The position numbers and the translations under genes were made by a program. The notes beneath the pieces are model-generated. The model was not told the DNA's origin. It searched no databases and saw only the letters and a program-made list of their open reading frames with translations. Shown here piece by piece: positions 44,227 through 53,439 of a stretch of 64,000 nucleotides of DNA (positions are counted from its first letter, which is position 1; each line of letters opens with the position of its first letter). Source of the DNA: Verrucomicrobium sp. BvORR106 (GTDB lineage: Bacteria > Verrucomicrobiota > Verrucomicrobiia > Verrucomicrobiales > Verrucomicrobiaceae); the NCBI RefSeq assembly GCF_000739655.1, contig NZ_BATR01000112.1, positions 184,155-248,154 of the forward strand. Direction: 5' to 3'.

Positions 44227-45144
44227 ATGCACAATCGTCGCCAGTTTCTTCTCACTACCCTTCAAGGAGCCGGAGCCCTGGCTCTCCCGTTTGCCTCCGC
44301 TGCGGCGGCACCTGCCGCAGTGGCGGGTGGTAAAAACAAGTTCTGCTTCTTCACCAAGCATCTGCAGGGGCTCAGCTTTGAAGAGATCGCCGCTCATGCT
44401 GCCCAACTGGGAGTGGATGGAATCGAAGCCCCGGTCCGTCCCAAAGGCCATGTGGAGCCGGAACGGGTGGAAGAGGATCTGCCCAAGCTGGTGGAGCAGC
44501 TGAAGAAGCACAACCTGGAGATGACCATCCTCACCTCCGGCATCAACGAGGTCTCTGCCGCGCAGAACACGGAGAAGGTGCTGCGGACCGCCAAGGCGCT
44601 GGGGATTACCCGGTACCGGATGAATTACTGGAAGTACGACCTGAAGCAGCCGATCTGGCCTCAGTTGGACAATATCAAGGCTGGAGTGAAGGACCTGATC
44701 GCGCTGAGCAAGGAGATCGGGATTCAACCACTCTTCCAGAACCACCATGGCAAGGACTATGTGGGGGCGCCGATCTGGGACGTGGCCACGCTCATGCGCG
44801 ACTATCCCGCTGAAGACTGGGCCTTTGCTTTCGACATCCTGCATGCCTCGGTGGAAGGCGGGACCTCATGGCCGATCGAACTGCGGTTGGTGCAGGACCG
44901 AATTGGAGCGGCTTATTTCAAAGACTATCAGTGGGCGAACGGCAAAGCAGAAGTGGTCCCGCTGGGAGAGGGGATGGCTCCGGGCAAGGAGTACGTGAAG
45001 GTACTGAAAGCGGGTGGCTATTCCGGGCCTGTTAGTTTGCACGTGGAGTACATCAAGGATAAACTCACAACCAAGGAAGAAGTGCAAAAGGCATTTGAGG
45101 CCACCCGGCGCGATCTCGCCGTATTGAGAGAATGGTGGGCGTAG
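44227..45144 (+). CDS. Tat-exported sugar phosphate isomerase/epimerase-type TIM barrel
   Basis: A 305-residue protein. MHNRRQFLLTTLQGAGALAL is a twin-arginine leader, cleaved near ASA. The rest is an AP-endonuclease-2-like xylose-isomerase TIM barrel: SFEEIAAHAAQLGVDGIEAP, LEMTILTSGINEV, IQPLFQNHHGKDY, FAFDILHASVEGG, AAYFKDYQW and VSLHVEYI, with metal-binding Glu, Asp and His at strand ends. Members epimerise, isomerise or dehydrate sugars; extracytoplasmic versions are common in this phylum. It lies 58 bp after the ceramidase-like gene, and its end overlaps the frame leading into the next gene. Confidence 0.86.
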   Translation: MHNRRQFLLTTLQGAGALALPFASAAAAPAAVAGGKNKFCFFTKHLQGLSFEEIAAHAAQLGVDGIEAPVRPKGHVEPERVEEDLPKLVEQLKKHNLEMTILTSGINEVSAAQNTEKVLRTAKALGITRYRMNYWKYDLKQPIWPQLDNIKAGVKDLIALSKEIGIQPLFQNHHGKDYVGAPIWDVATLMRDYPAEDWAFAFDILHASVEGGTSWPIELRLVQDRIGAAYFKDYQWANGKAEVVPLGEGMAPGKEYVKVLKAGGYSGPVSLHVEYIKDKLTTKEEVQKAFEATRRDLAVLREWWA

Positions 45145-45170
45145 AGCAAAAATGCGGTGAGGCACGACTG

Positions 45171-46457
45171 ATGCTCATGAAGAAGGCTTACATGCGAATT
45201 CAGCAGGCAGGCTACATCCTCATGAGCACGATCCTGCTGGTGGGAAGTGCTCCCGCCGCGGACTGGCCCCAGTTTCTGGGGCCAAATCGGGATGGCGCCG
45301 CGGCCGAGAGCGAGCCGATGGTCAAGGGCTTCGCCTTCTCGGGCGTGAAGTTCCGCTGGAAGCACCCGGTGGGTACCGGGTTCGCCGGTCCTGTGGTCGT
45401 GGGGGACAGGGTGATTCTCTTCCACCGGATCAACGATCAAGCCATCGTGGAGTGTGTGGATGCTGCCACAGGCACGGAAGAATGGCGCTACACCTATAGC
45501 AACGCCTTCAAGGACAGCTTCGGGTTCGACAACGGTCCCCGGGCCTGTCCGACCGTGGCGCAGGGCAAGGTGATCATCCATGGGGCCGAGGGCACGGTGC
45601 AGGCACTGGATCTCACCACAGGGAAGCGTCTGTGGGGCTTCGATACGGTGAAGGAGCTCAACTCCCCGCAGGGATTCTTCGGCCGCGTGTGCGCCCCCCT
45701 GGTGACGGAGGGGAAGGTGATCATGGAGGCGGGAGGCGCCAATGGCAAAGGCGCGGCCGGACTGATCGCTCTAAGCCTCGATGACGGCCGGGTGTTGTGG
45801 CAATGCCTCAAAGACGAAGCCAGCTACGCGGCACCTATTCTCAAGCGTGGTGGTGGCGCGAGCTTCCCTGCGATCGTTGCCTGGATGCGCAATGACCTGG
45901 TGGTCGTGAATGCGCTGGATGGCGGGGTGAAGTTCCAGCAAAAGTTGCGTTCCGATGCGGATGCCTCCGTCAATGGCGCGACTCCCATCTGGTGTGGTGA
46001 GGACAAGCTGTTCCTCTCGGCCTGCTATGATGTAGGAGCCAGTCTCTGGCAATGGAAGCCGGAAGGCAAACTGACCCGCCTCTGGCAGAAGGAGGACGTG
46101 CTGGATGCTCACTACAGCACCCCTGTGCACTACGATGGATACCTCTATGGGTTTCACGGCCGACAGGAGTTTGGTCAGTCGCTTCGTTGTGTACGGGCAC
46201 AAGACGGCAAGGTGATGTGGGAGTCTGGCCGGGTCGCTGGCGGGACCCTGTTGCGGGTGCGTGACACCTTGCTCGTGCTGACGGAGGCTGGGGAGCTCTG
46301 GTTGGTGGACGCCTCACCCACAAAGTTCAACCGCCGCGGGCAGGAGCAGATCCTGCGTGGTGGCCATCGGTCGCACGGCGCTTTTTCCAACGGGGTCTTC
46401 TTTGCCCGGGACGACCGCCAGGTGGTGGCGGTGGATCTCCGTCCGCGTGAAGAATAG
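45171..46457 (+). CDS. Secreted PQQ-like beta-propeller protein
   Basis: About 428 residues from ATG 45171; ATGs at 45177 and 45192 are also possible, and AAGAAGG precedes the last. A leader (ILMSTILLVGSAPAAD) is followed by WPQFLGPNRDGAA, the typical start of verrucomicrobial/planctomycetal PQQ-like proteins. Repeated blades carry the VECVDAATGTEEWRY, VQALDLTTGKRLW, IALSLDDGRVLW and RCVRAQDGKVMWESG pattern. No quinoprotein active-site residues are evident, so it is probably a binding or scaffold propeller. It is co-directional with the ceramidase-like and epimerase genes. Confidence 0.86.
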   Translation: MLMKKAYMRIQQAGYILMSTILLVGSAPAADWPQFLGPNRDGAAAESEPMVKGFAFSGVKFRWKHPVGTGFAGPVVVGDRVILFHRINDQAIVECVDAATGTEEWRYTYSNAFKDSFGFDNGPRACPTVAQGKVIIHGAEGTVQALDLTTGKRLWGFDTVKELNSPQGFFGRVCAPLVTEGKVIMEAGGANGKGAAGLIALSLDDGRVLWQCLKDEASYAAPILKRGGGASFPAIVAWMRNDLVVVNALDGGVKFQQKLRSDADASVNGATPIWCGEDKLFLSACYDVGASLWQWKPEGKLTRLWQKEDVLDAHYSTPVHYDGYLYGFHGRQEFGQSLRCVRAQDGKVMWESGRVAGGTLLRVRDTLLVLTEAGELWLVDASPTKFNRRGQEQILRGGHRSHGAFSNGVFFARDDRQVVAVDLRPREE

Positions 46458-46949
46458 CTACTTTTGCTCCGCAGGAGGAGGTTCTGATTTGGGCGCTTCC
46501 GCCTTGGCCGGGTCTTCTGGTGCTTTGCCCTTCTGAGCCTGGTCTTCAGCCTGAATCTTGTCGAAAAGCTCTCGCGCCAGTTTCATCCTCTCCTCAGGCG
46601 TAGCATTGGCGATCGTCTCGCGCTTGTCGCGCATGGCTTCGATGAACTTGCGACGTCCTTCGTCGGATAGGGAATTGAAGCGTTTGCGCTGCTCGCTTTG
46701 AAATTCCCGCTGTTCCATCGACATGGGGCGGCGATCCGCTGGCCCGGGTGGGCCCGGTTGGCGCTTCAATTGAGCGAGCGAGTCCTCCAATGAAGTCACC
46801 TTCTTCTCCAGAGCTGCCAGCCGCTCGGTCAGCAGCTTGATCGTCTCTTTATCTGAAGGCGCAGGTTCTTGGGCAACCAGCGTTGTCATCAACGAGCTCC
46901 ACCCAAGGGCGAGTCCCACTCCGATCACGCACAAGTTAGGGGCTTTCAT
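46458..46949 (-). CDS. Hypothetical periplasmic coiled-coil protein
   Basis: A 163-residue protein from ATG 46949. A leader (MKAPNLCVIGVGLALGWSSL) is followed by a heptad-like helix (IKLLTERLAALEKKVTSLED) and a second charged helical region (about 75-130, EQRKRFNSLSDEGRRKFIEA). The tail is Lys/Pro/Glu-rich and probably disordered. The helical region with NATPEERMKLARELFDKI vaguely recalls Spy/CpxP-type LTxxQ proteins, but the motif is not clear. Its stop abuts the stop of the propeller gene. Confidence 0.65.
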   Translation of the reverse strand: MKAPNLCVIGVGLALGWSSLMTTLVAQEPAPSDKETIKLLTERLAALEKKVTSLEDSLAQLKRQPGPPGPADRRPMSMEQREFQSEQRKRFNSLSDEGRRKFIEAMRDKRETIANATPEERMKLARELFDKIQAEDQAQKGKAPEDPAKAEAPKSEPPPAEQK

Positions 46950-46995
46950 GCCCTCCAGCATAGGCAATGTGGCGGCGTCCCGTCAAGCCGGGTGT

Positions 46996-47502
46996 CTACA
47001 GGCCGGGAATGTGTCGCACGACACAACCCTTGGTGGGGCGGGGGCGAGTGGTCCACTTTGGTCCCTCGTTCTCGCCGTTGTAGCCGGTATCCAGGCGCAG
47101 TCCGGCAATAGTGCAGAACACATGCCCCTTGCGGGCATAGATCGTGATCCACTTGCCGGGGCCGGGTTTGCCAAAGGAGCGGAACTCGTTGGACGCCATG
47201 GGAGTCTTCAAAACCCCGGCATGGTGGAGCACGTAGGAGAGGGTGCCAGAGCAGTCGTACCCAGCGTCTTCAATGCGCCGATGACCGCCGCCATAGATGT
47301 AGGGCTTCCCTTGAAGGCGGTTTCCCGCAGCGACCGCCCGCTTCACCGGCTCCGGTGCATTTGTGGGAATCAGGGCGTATTTGCCCTGCAGGACGGCCGA
47401 TTTTCCAGGAACGAACTTGTAGGTATAGGACTCGGGCGTGCTGCTGCAACTGGCGAGCAGAACGAGGCAAAGGGCGGCCGTGATGAGGAGGAGGCGATGC
47501 AC
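46996..47502 (-). CDS. NlpC/P60-type lipoprotein endopeptidase
   Basis: A 168-residue lipoprotein. MHRLLLITAALCLVLLASCS has lipobox LASC with Cys19. The catalytic domain spans about 60-160: KPYIYGGGH, then GYDCSGTLSYVLHHAG with the nucleophile Cys, and KGHVFCTIAGLRLDT with the catalytic His. Such enzymes cut peptide cross-links of murein stems. The third polar residue is not obvious. It is a single gene, divergent from queE. Confidence 0.85.
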   Translation of the reverse strand: MHRLLLITAALCLVLLASCSSTPESYTYKFVPGKSAVLQGKYALIPTNAPEPVKRAVAAGNRLQGKPYIYGGGHRRIEDAGYDCSGTLSYVLHHAGVLKTPMASNEFRSFGKPGPGKWITIYARKGHVFCTIAGLRLDTGYNGENEGPKWTTRPRPTKGCVVRHIPGL

Positions 47503-47594
47503 GAGATTGGTTAAGATATCTTAAGGGTTTTAGATGCCGGTGGCGAGAGCAATTTCAGGCGCATTTCCCAGTCGTATGCTAGCTATGCAAAGAC

Positions 47595-48290
47595 ATGCGG
47601 ATCTCCGAGACATTTTTTTCTGTGCAGGGTGAGGGGAAGCTCACCGGGGTCCCTTCCGTATTCATCCGGACGTCGGGGTGCAACCTGAGGTGCCGTTGGT
47701 GTGATACCCCCTATGCCTCATGGAAACCCGAAGGGGATGATGTCTCTGTGGAAGATATCCTGGCGGAGGTGAATCGTCATCCCACCCGATACTGTGTGGT
47801 GACAGGGGGTGAGCCCACCGTGGCATCCGGCATCCGGGAACTGCTCCAGGGCCTCAGAGACGCGGGGAAGCATATCACCATCGAGACGGCGGGCACGGTG
47901 ATGCCGAATGGACTGGCCTGCGATCTGGCCTCCCTCAGCCCCAAACTGGCCAACTCCACGCCCAGTGTGGAGGAGGCGGGGCAGGGCTGGCATGACCGCC
48001 ATGAGAAGACCCGCTGGCAACCGGATGTAGTCCGGGCATGGACCGAAGGGTATGAGCATCAGTTAAAGTTCGTGGTCTCCTCGGAGGGGGATCTCAAGGA
48101 GATCGAGCACCTGTTGGCTGAGGCCAGGATCCAAACGGCCCCAGAGAATATCCTTCTCATGCCCGAGGGTCGCGAGCAGACCCGTCTGCACGCCCTGGCC
48201 CCCCAAGTGGTGGAGTGGTGCAAAGAACGCGGCTGGCGCTTCTGTGCGAGGCTGCACATCGATTTGTTCGGCAACAAGCGGGGGACGTAG
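47595..48290 (+). CDS. queE: 7-carboxy-7-deazaguanine synthase
   Basis: A 231-residue radical-SAM enzyme that converts 6-carboxytetrahydropterin to 7-carboxy-7-deazaguanine in queuosine synthesis. ISETFFSVQGEGKLTGVPSV is the family N-terminus. The CNLRCRWC cluster (C-x3-C-x2-C) binds the 4Fe-4S centre. VVTGGEPTV is the SAM-binding GGEP motif, and ENILLMPEG and HIDLFGNKRGT close the family. No other queuosine genes are adjacent. Confidence 0.95.
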   Translation: MRISETFFSVQGEGKLTGVPSVFIRTSGCNLRCRWCDTPYASWKPEGDDVSVEDILAEVNRHPTRYCVVTGGEPTVASGIRELLQGLRDAGKHITIETAGTVMPNGLACDLASLSPKLANSTPSVEEAGQGWHDRHEKTRWQPDVVRAWTEGYEHQLKFVVSSEGDLKEIEHLLAEARIQTAPENILLMPEGREQTRLHALAPQVVEWCKERGWRFCARLHIDLFGNKRGT

Positions 48291-48448
48291 CCCGCTGCGT
48301 GGGGGACAGAAGACCTGCCAAGCGGGCACCACAGGAGACACAGCATTTACACAACGCTTTCAGCGTTGGGCTTGTAGCCGCATCCTCTTCGAGGAAGGGC
48401 TTCAATTGCACTGGTTCCTTTAACCCGGTTGGCGGCGCGCTGGAGAAA

Positions 48449-48520
48449 GTAGAAGAGCCGTCCCGGCTCTTGGGTGCGCTGGGTGGATTGGCAGAACAAG
48501 AACCGAGACGGTTCTTCTAC
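48449..48520. repeat. Inverted pair of 24-bp hairpin repeats
   Basis: GTAGAAGAGCCGTCCCGGCTCTTG (48449-48472) and, inverted, CAAGAACCGAGACGGTTCTTCTAC (48497-48520) match at most positions, and each is itself a hairpin. They sit in the 324-bp gap between queE and the tail-specific protease. The gap also holds small dyads such as AACGCT-TTC-AGCGTT and the protease terminator. This family differs from the one at 10.7 kb. Confidence 0.65.
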
Positions 48521-48559
48521 ATTTTCGATCACCGCCTTGCGCACCCCGTTTCACCCCAC

Positions 48560-48595
48560 AAAAAAGCCCCGATCCGCAGGGCGAATCGGGGCTTT
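48560..48595 (-). terminator. Rho-independent terminator of the tail-specific protease gene
   Basis: On the minus strand AAAGCCCCGAT pairs with ATCGGGGCTTT (48563-48595) and is followed by a T run, 20 bp after the protease stop. Confidence 0.9.
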
Positions 48596-48614
48596 AACAT
48601 TCACTGTCTTGCCG

Positions 48615-50951
48615 TTACTGCTGGGCGGGCTTCTTGGCTTCGCCGGCGTTGGCAGTCTGGGGCTGATGGCTCGAAACTTCGATGAGGTCGCGCATCACAT
48701 TGACGGTTTCCAGTTTCACTGGCTCCACACCGAAGGGGAACTGGCTGTCATCGGAGGCATCTTCGTCGTCGTTGCTGGAGGCCATGCGCATGCCGGTGGT
48801 CTGTTCCTTCGTGAAGCTGGACTCTTTGACGAGTTCTGTGGCATCCACGTTGTCCAGAGTCAGGCGATAGCGCTCGAAGCCCTGCTTGTACTGCTTGGCC
48901 ACTTCTTCCGTGCGGCGCTTGCGCTCTTCCTTCCGAACCTCGAAACGGGCCTTGTTCTCGTCCAGTTCCTTCTGACGGTCTTTCTCGTTGAGGCTGACCG
49001 TGTTCTTGTCCAGACGCTCTTTGATGCGCTTGGTGTCTTCAACCACGAACTGGAACTCCGGATTGGACTCCAGGCGGGACTTCACCCGGGTGTTCAGCTC
49101 TTGCAGAGGCAGGGGAGCCTTCGAAGCGTAGGTGAAGGTCCGCGGAGGGATCGTGTCGTACGGAAGGGCCTGGGGCAGCGAGTCTTCGCCGATTTCCATC
49201 ACGTCGCGGATGCTGGGGAGCACCACGTCAGGGATGACACCACGAAGCTGGGTGGAACCACCGGCGATGCGGTAGAATTTCTGGATCGTGACTTTCAGGG
49301 AACCAGCACGGCTCTTGTCGCTGAAGAAGGGCATATAGCGTTCCACCGGAAGGATGGTCTGCACGGTGCCCTTGCCGAAGGTGGACTTTTCGCCCACGAT
49401 CACCGCACGACGGTAGTCCTGCAGGGCGGCAGCAAAGATCTCGCTCGCGGAGGCGCTGGCCTTGTCAGTCAGCACGATGAGCGGTCCTTCGTAGACCGGG
49501 CGCTCGTTGTCACAGTCACGCCAAGTGATGTTGTTGCGCCAGTCTTTGGCCTGCACCACGGGGCCCTTGGGAACGAAGAGGCCGGTCAGCTTGATGGCTT
49601 CTTCCAGGGAACCGCCACCGTCTCCGCGGAGATCGACGACCAGGCCTTCGATGCGCTCTGCCATGAGACGCTTGAGGAGACGATTCACGTCAGCCGTGCA
49701 GCTCACGGTGCCGTCTTCCATGTCGGCATAGAAGGAGGGCAGGGTGATCCAGCCGATCTTCGTGCTCTTTCCGTTCACGGGAGGCGTCAGGAGCAGCTCG
49801 GCGTTGGCCAGCTTTTCCTTCAGTTCCACTTCTCCGCGCACGATGGAGATGATCTTCACTTCCGAAGGGTCCTCGGCGGCCGCAGGATTCACCTTCAAGC
49901 GCACCTGAGTGCCAGATTTGCCGCGGATCATTTCCACGACCTTCTGAAGCTTCATGTACTTGATGTCCACCCAGTCACTGTTGGGGCCGGTGCCATCGCC
50001 CTGCGCCACAGCCAGGATCTTGTCGCTGATCTTGAGTTCGCTCTGCTTGTCAGCCGGGCCACCCACCACGATGCCCTGGATCTCGGCAACGTTGTCCTTC
50101 GTGCTCAGCAGGGCCCCAATCCCAACGAGGGAGTGGTTCATCTGAATCTTGAAGTTGTCGGACTCCTGCTGGCTCATGTACTCCGTGTGCGGGTCATAGC
50201 TGCCCGCAAGACAGGAGAGGAAATAGTTCACGATGTCTTCCTGCTCGTTCTCGGCGAGTTGCTCCAGGAGGCGCTCGTAGCGCTTGAGGACGCGCTTGTC
50301 CGGCGGGTCTTCCTCACCGGGGTCCGCTTTCACGGCTTTGTCAGCCTTCGCTGCCGCCTTGGCGGCTTCTTCAGGATTCTCGGCGGCCTTTTTGGCTCTC
50401 TCCTCGGCCTTCTTCTTCTTGGCCTCCTCGCGAGCCTTGTCGCTCAGGCGCTCGGCGAGCAGGTCGCCTTCGATCAAGTCGTTCCAGAGGGCGTCAGAGG
50501 CTGCCTCGGTGGCAGGCCAAGGGGCCTTCTCGCGCTTCACCTCAAGGGAGCGGTTGGAGTCGAACGCGAATTTCTTGGTCTCCAAGACCTTTTTCGCATA
50601 GGCGACACGCTGCTTCACCCGCTCTTCATACTTGTAGTAGATGTCGAGCGCCGGACTGATGTTCCGCGTCAGGATGTGCTCATCCAGACTGGTGGCGTAA
50701 TCCGTCTTGAACTTGTCCACATCTTCCTGGGTGAAGTAGATGTGGGAGAAGTCGAGGAAGTTGAGGTAGCTGTCGAGCAGTCGCTTCGAGATCTCATCGT
50801 CAAACTCCTTTCGGGAGTAGTGATGATTCTGAAGCATGTAGGCCACATGCATGGCCACTTGCCCATAATTAGTTTCGGCGCGGACCTGCGGTCCTGCAAG
50901 CAGCAGTGATCCGAGGACCGCCGTGGAAAAGAGCGTGGAGGCGTAGCGCAT
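48615..50951 (-). CDS. Tail-specific (C-terminal processing) protease, S41 family
   Basis: A 778-residue periplasmic protease like E. coli Prc. A signal peptide is cleaved near VRAET. An N-terminal helical domain (about 25-250) contains a Lys/Ala/Glu-rich insertion (EEAKKKKAEERAKKAAENPE). The PDZ domain (about 270-370) has LVGIGALL and the segment IQGIVVGGPADKQSEL. The S41 domain has VVDLRGDGGGS, then KASASASEIFAAAL with the catalytic Ser near 499 and STFGKGTVQ with the Lys near 524. A long C-terminal helical domain (about 590-720) follows. It trims or degrades periplasmic proteins recognised at their C-termini. GTG 50957 is an alternative start. Confidence 0.93.
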   Translation of the reverse strand: MRYASTLFSTAVLGSLLLAGPQVRAETNYGQVAMHVAYMLQNHHYSRKEFDDEISKRLLDSYLNFLDFSHIYFTQEDVDKFKTDYATSLDEHILTRNISPALDIYYKYEERVKQRVAYAKKVLETKKFAFDSNRSLEVKREKAPWPATEAASDALWNDLIEGDLLAERLSDKAREEAKKKKAEERAKKAAENPEEAAKAAAKADKAVKADPGEEDPPDKRVLKRYERLLEQLAENEQEDIVNYFLSCLAGSYDPHTEYMSQQESDNFKIQMNHSLVGIGALLSTKDNVAEIQGIVVGGPADKQSELKISDKILAVAQGDGTGPNSDWVDIKYMKLQKVVEMIRGKSGTQVRLKVNPAAAEDPSEVKIISIVRGEVELKEKLANAELLLTPPVNGKSTKIGWITLPSFYADMEDGTVSCTADVNRLLKRLMAERIEGLVVDLRGDGGGSLEEAIKLTGLFVPKGPVVQAKDWRNNITWRDCDNERPVYEGPLIVLTDKASASASEIFAAALQDYRRAVIVGEKSTFGKGTVQTILPVERYMPFFSDKSRAGSLKVTIQKFYRIAGGSTQLRGVIPDVVLPSIRDVMEIGEDSLPQALPYDTIPPRTFTYASKAPLPLQELNTRVKSRLESNPEFQFVVEDTKRIKERLDKNTVSLNEKDRQKELDENKARFEVRKEERKRRTEEVAKQYKQGFERYRLTLDNVDATELVKESSFTKEQTTGMRMASSNDDEDASDDSQFPFGVEPVKLETVNVMRDLIEVSSHQPQTANAGEAKKPAQQ

Positions 50952-51062
50952 GGACACTAGAGGTCTTATTTATAATCAAAACGTCGCTCGAAAGCACTTG
51001 ATCTCCAAGAATTTGCTTTTCCGCATTGAAATGTCCACCTCTTTCCCGCTGATTGCCTGCCC

Positions 51063-51680
51063 ATGCTGAAGATTTCGTCTTTCACAGGCGGCATAGCCGC
51101 CACCAACGGGTACCTCGTAGAAACCGGAGAATCAGCGTTTGCGGTGGACGCGCCAGATGGTATGGCCGCCTGGCTCCGGGCACAAGGGAAAACCACTCTG
51201 CCCACCCTCCTGCTAACACATCTTCATTTTGACCATGTGCAGGACGCCGCCGCCATCCAGCGGGACCTGGGGGCCAAGGTGTATGCTTTTGCCGATTTTT
51301 CCAAAGAGCTGACGCTGGAGTTCCTCATGGCCTTCGTCAGCGGCACGCGCTTCGAGGTGGCCCCGTTCCAGGTGGACCAGCTGCTGAAAGATGTGCCGGC
51401 TGTGATGGCTGGGGGGCTGACCTGGCAGGTGGCCCACGTCCCGGGGCATTCGGCAGACAGCATCACCTTCTACAACCCGGAGTCGGGCGTGATGTTTGAC
51501 GGGGATGTCCTGATGGCAGGGGGCATGGGGCGCTGTGACTTCCCGGGCGGCAGTGAAGAGGTGCTGCTGGCGGGAATTGAGAAGCATCTCATGAGACTGC
51601 CGGGCGAGACTGTGGTGTACCCCGGTCATGGACCGGAGACCACCATCGGCACGGAAAGGGAGACGAACCCTTACCTCTGA
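51063..51680 (+). CDS. MBL-fold metallo-hydrolase (glyoxalase II-like)
   Basis: A 205-residue cytoplasmic hydrolase. LLLTHLHFDHVQDA is the metal-binding HxHxDH, VAHVPGHSADSITF the second His, VMFDGDVLMAGGMGRCDFPG the bridging Asp, and VYPGHGPETTIGTERETNPY the last His and the C-terminal signature of the short glyoxalase-II-like group. It probably hydrolyses a thioester or related small substrate. It is divergent from the tail-specific protease. Confidence 0.92.
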   Translation: MLKISSFTGGIAATNGYLVETGESAFAVDAPDGMAAWLRAQGKTTLPTLLLTHLHFDHVQDAAAIQRDLGAKVYAFADFSKELTLEFLMAFVSGTRFEVAPFQVDQLLKDVPAVMAGGLTWQVAHVPGHSADSITFYNPESGVMFDGDVLMAGGMGRCDFPGGSEEVLLAGIEKHLMRLPGETVVYPGHGPETTIGTERETNPYL

Positions 51681-51704
51681 TTCAGGGCAGGGGCTGGGTG
51701 CCAG

Positions 51705-53264
51705 TCAGTCGTTCGAGCGCTTTTGAGCCCCCGGTCCCTTGGGCTTGGGGGTGCTCAGGGCTGGGGCTCGGTCCGGATTCATGGCTTCCAGGTCCGCCGG
51801 GGTGGGCCCGCCGCCGAACTGTTTCCAGTAAAGCTCCTTAAAGGGATTGATGGCGGGCAGGGCGGCATTTTCGTTGACCATCTGAGGTCTCACGGATTGC
51901 CACCACACCTCGTACGCCGCAGCGAGGTCCTTCACCACCTCTGGCTTCTGGCTGGCGAGGTCAAGTCCCTGGGCCGGGTCGGATTTCACGTCAAACAGCT
52001 GCCAGGAGGGGGCGGTTGAGGTGACAGGCCTCCCGGCGCTCACCAACGTGTAGGATCCCCGTCGAACGGCGCAATTCTGGTATTTGCCGGTTTCAGGATC
52101 GGCTCGGAACGGCCAGCGCCCCACATGGGTGAAGAGAGTGCGCTCCGTCCATGGGGCGTCAGGCTTTTCCAGAAGGGGCAGGAGACTGCGTCCCTCCACT
52201 TGGGCGGTGACCTCGGACGTCGGGGTGACTCCCGCCAACGCGGCCAGGGTGGGGAAGAAGTCTACATGCGCCGTGAGAGCGGGGCAGTCGGCGGGCGCCA
52301 GCGTCCCGGGCCAGTTCCAGAAGGAGATGGCATGAGTGCCGCCCAGCCAGGGGGTGGCTTTGGCGGCCCGCATGCCTGCATTGAAGACCTTCGTGCCTGC
52401 GGTGCCGCCGTTGTCATTCATAAAGATGACGAGGGTATTGTTCGCGAGGCCCCAGTCCTGGAGCCGCTTCCGGAGTTGCCCCACATTCTGATCGATGTTG
52501 TGCAGCATCCCGAAGAAGTTGGCCACATCCTCGCTAGGCGTTTTGTCCCGGTAGAGGGCGGCATCCTCCGGCTTGGCCAGATAGGGACCATGTGGTGCAT
52601 TGGTGGCGATCCAGCACAGGAACGGGGCACCGCTCTGACGCTGACTCTCGATCCAGCGGGTGGCTTGGGTGAAAAACACGTCAGTGCAGTAGCCCGTGGT
52701 CTTCTCGAACTGTCCGTTGTGCAGGATGGCGGGGTTGAAGTAGGTGTTGCCTGGTGCATCCCCGCAACTGCCCGGGTAGGTCTGGCCGATACCGCCAGCT
52801 CCGTGGATGAAGGTTTCATCGAAACCCCGGCGATCTGGGCGGTGGTCTGGCTCGTCGCCCAGATGCCACTTGCCAAAGATGCCGGTGCGATAGCCGGCCC
52901 CTTTCAGCACCTGGGCCAAGGTGCGGGCGTCTGGCGTGAGCCGCTCCCGCTCCAGGATGGTGTGGGTGACGCCATTGCGAAATTCATGGCGTCCAGTCAA
53001 AAGCGCGGAGCGGGTGGGGCCGCAAGTGGGGCTGTTGTGCCAGTCAGTGAAACGCAGGCTCTGGGCATGAAGCTCATCAAGGTGCGGTGTCTTTAGCACG
53101 GGATTGCCATGCACAGAGAGATCGCCATAACCCTGATCGTCCGTGAGGATGAACACGATGTTGGGCCGTCGGCCCTCCAGCGAGGCGGCACGAGACACCG
53201 AGGAGCCAAATGTCAGCGCGGCCGCAACCCAGGTGATGCAGTGTAGGAGAAATCGAGAAAACAT
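51705..53264 (-). CDS. Secreted sulfatase (formylglycine type)
   Basis: A 519-residue S1-type sulfatase. The signal peptide ends near SRAAS. RPNIVFILTDDQGYGDLSVH carries the Ca-binding D42 and D43. SPTCGPTRSALLTGRH has C81 in the CxPxR-type maturation motif (C-G-P-T-R), the Cys that becomes formylglycine. IFGKWHLG and APHGPY supply the sulfate-pocket Lys and His, and VIFMNDNGG the remaining metal ligands. It removes sulfate esters from an extracellular polymer or small ester. Maturation needs a formylglycine-generating enzyme elsewhere. The C-terminus is a short Pro/Lys-rich tail. Confidence 0.93.
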   Translation of the reverse strand: MFSRFLLHCITWVAAALTFGSSVSRAASLEGRRPNIVFILTDDQGYGDLSVHGNPVLKTPHLDELHAQSLRFTDWHNSPTCGPTRSALLTGRHEFRNGVTHTILERERLTPDARTLAQVLKGAGYRTGIFGKWHLGDEPDHRPDRRGFDETFIHGAGGIGQTYPGSCGDAPGNTYFNPAILHNGQFEKTTGYCTDVFFTQATRWIESQRQSGAPFLCWIATNAPHGPYLAKPEDAALYRDKTPSEDVANFFGMLHNIDQNVGQLRKRLQDWGLANNTLVIFMNDNGGTAGTKVFNAGMRAAKATPWLGGTHAISFWNWPGTLAPADCPALTAHVDFFPTLAALAGVTPTSEVTAQVEGRSLLPLLEKPDAPWTERTLFTHVGRWPFRADPETGKYQNCAVRRGSYTLVSAGRPVTSTAPSWQLFDVKSDPAQGLDLASQKPEVVKDLAAAYEVWWQSVRPQMVNENAALPAINPFKELYWKQFGGGPTPADLEAMNPDRAPALSTPKPKGPGAQKRSND

Positions 53265-53439
53265 GGAGCCCTGTCAACGCGGCATCAGCCGGGTTCTGTC
53301 AGGGCCTTTTGTTTCGTCAGGGTGCATGGCGGATGCTGCGCCGGCCTCGCTCTGCCATCCCAATTTTTTTGGTGGCAGCTTCTTCATTTATTTGTCGACT
53401 TGAGCGTCTCCAAATGCAAAATTTAAGCTAAACCCCTAT

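Noticed and set aside
48474..50909. An 811-codon open frame on the plus strand opposite the tail-specific protease
   Set aside because: It lies entirely antisense to a protease with complete catalytic motifs. The His/Val/Leu-rich translation has no family resemblance and is a by-product of high GC codon bias.
52125..53096. A 323-codon plus-strand frame opposite the sulfatase
   Set aside because: The sulfatase on the minus strand has the CxPxR site and metal ligands; the plus frame resembles nothing.
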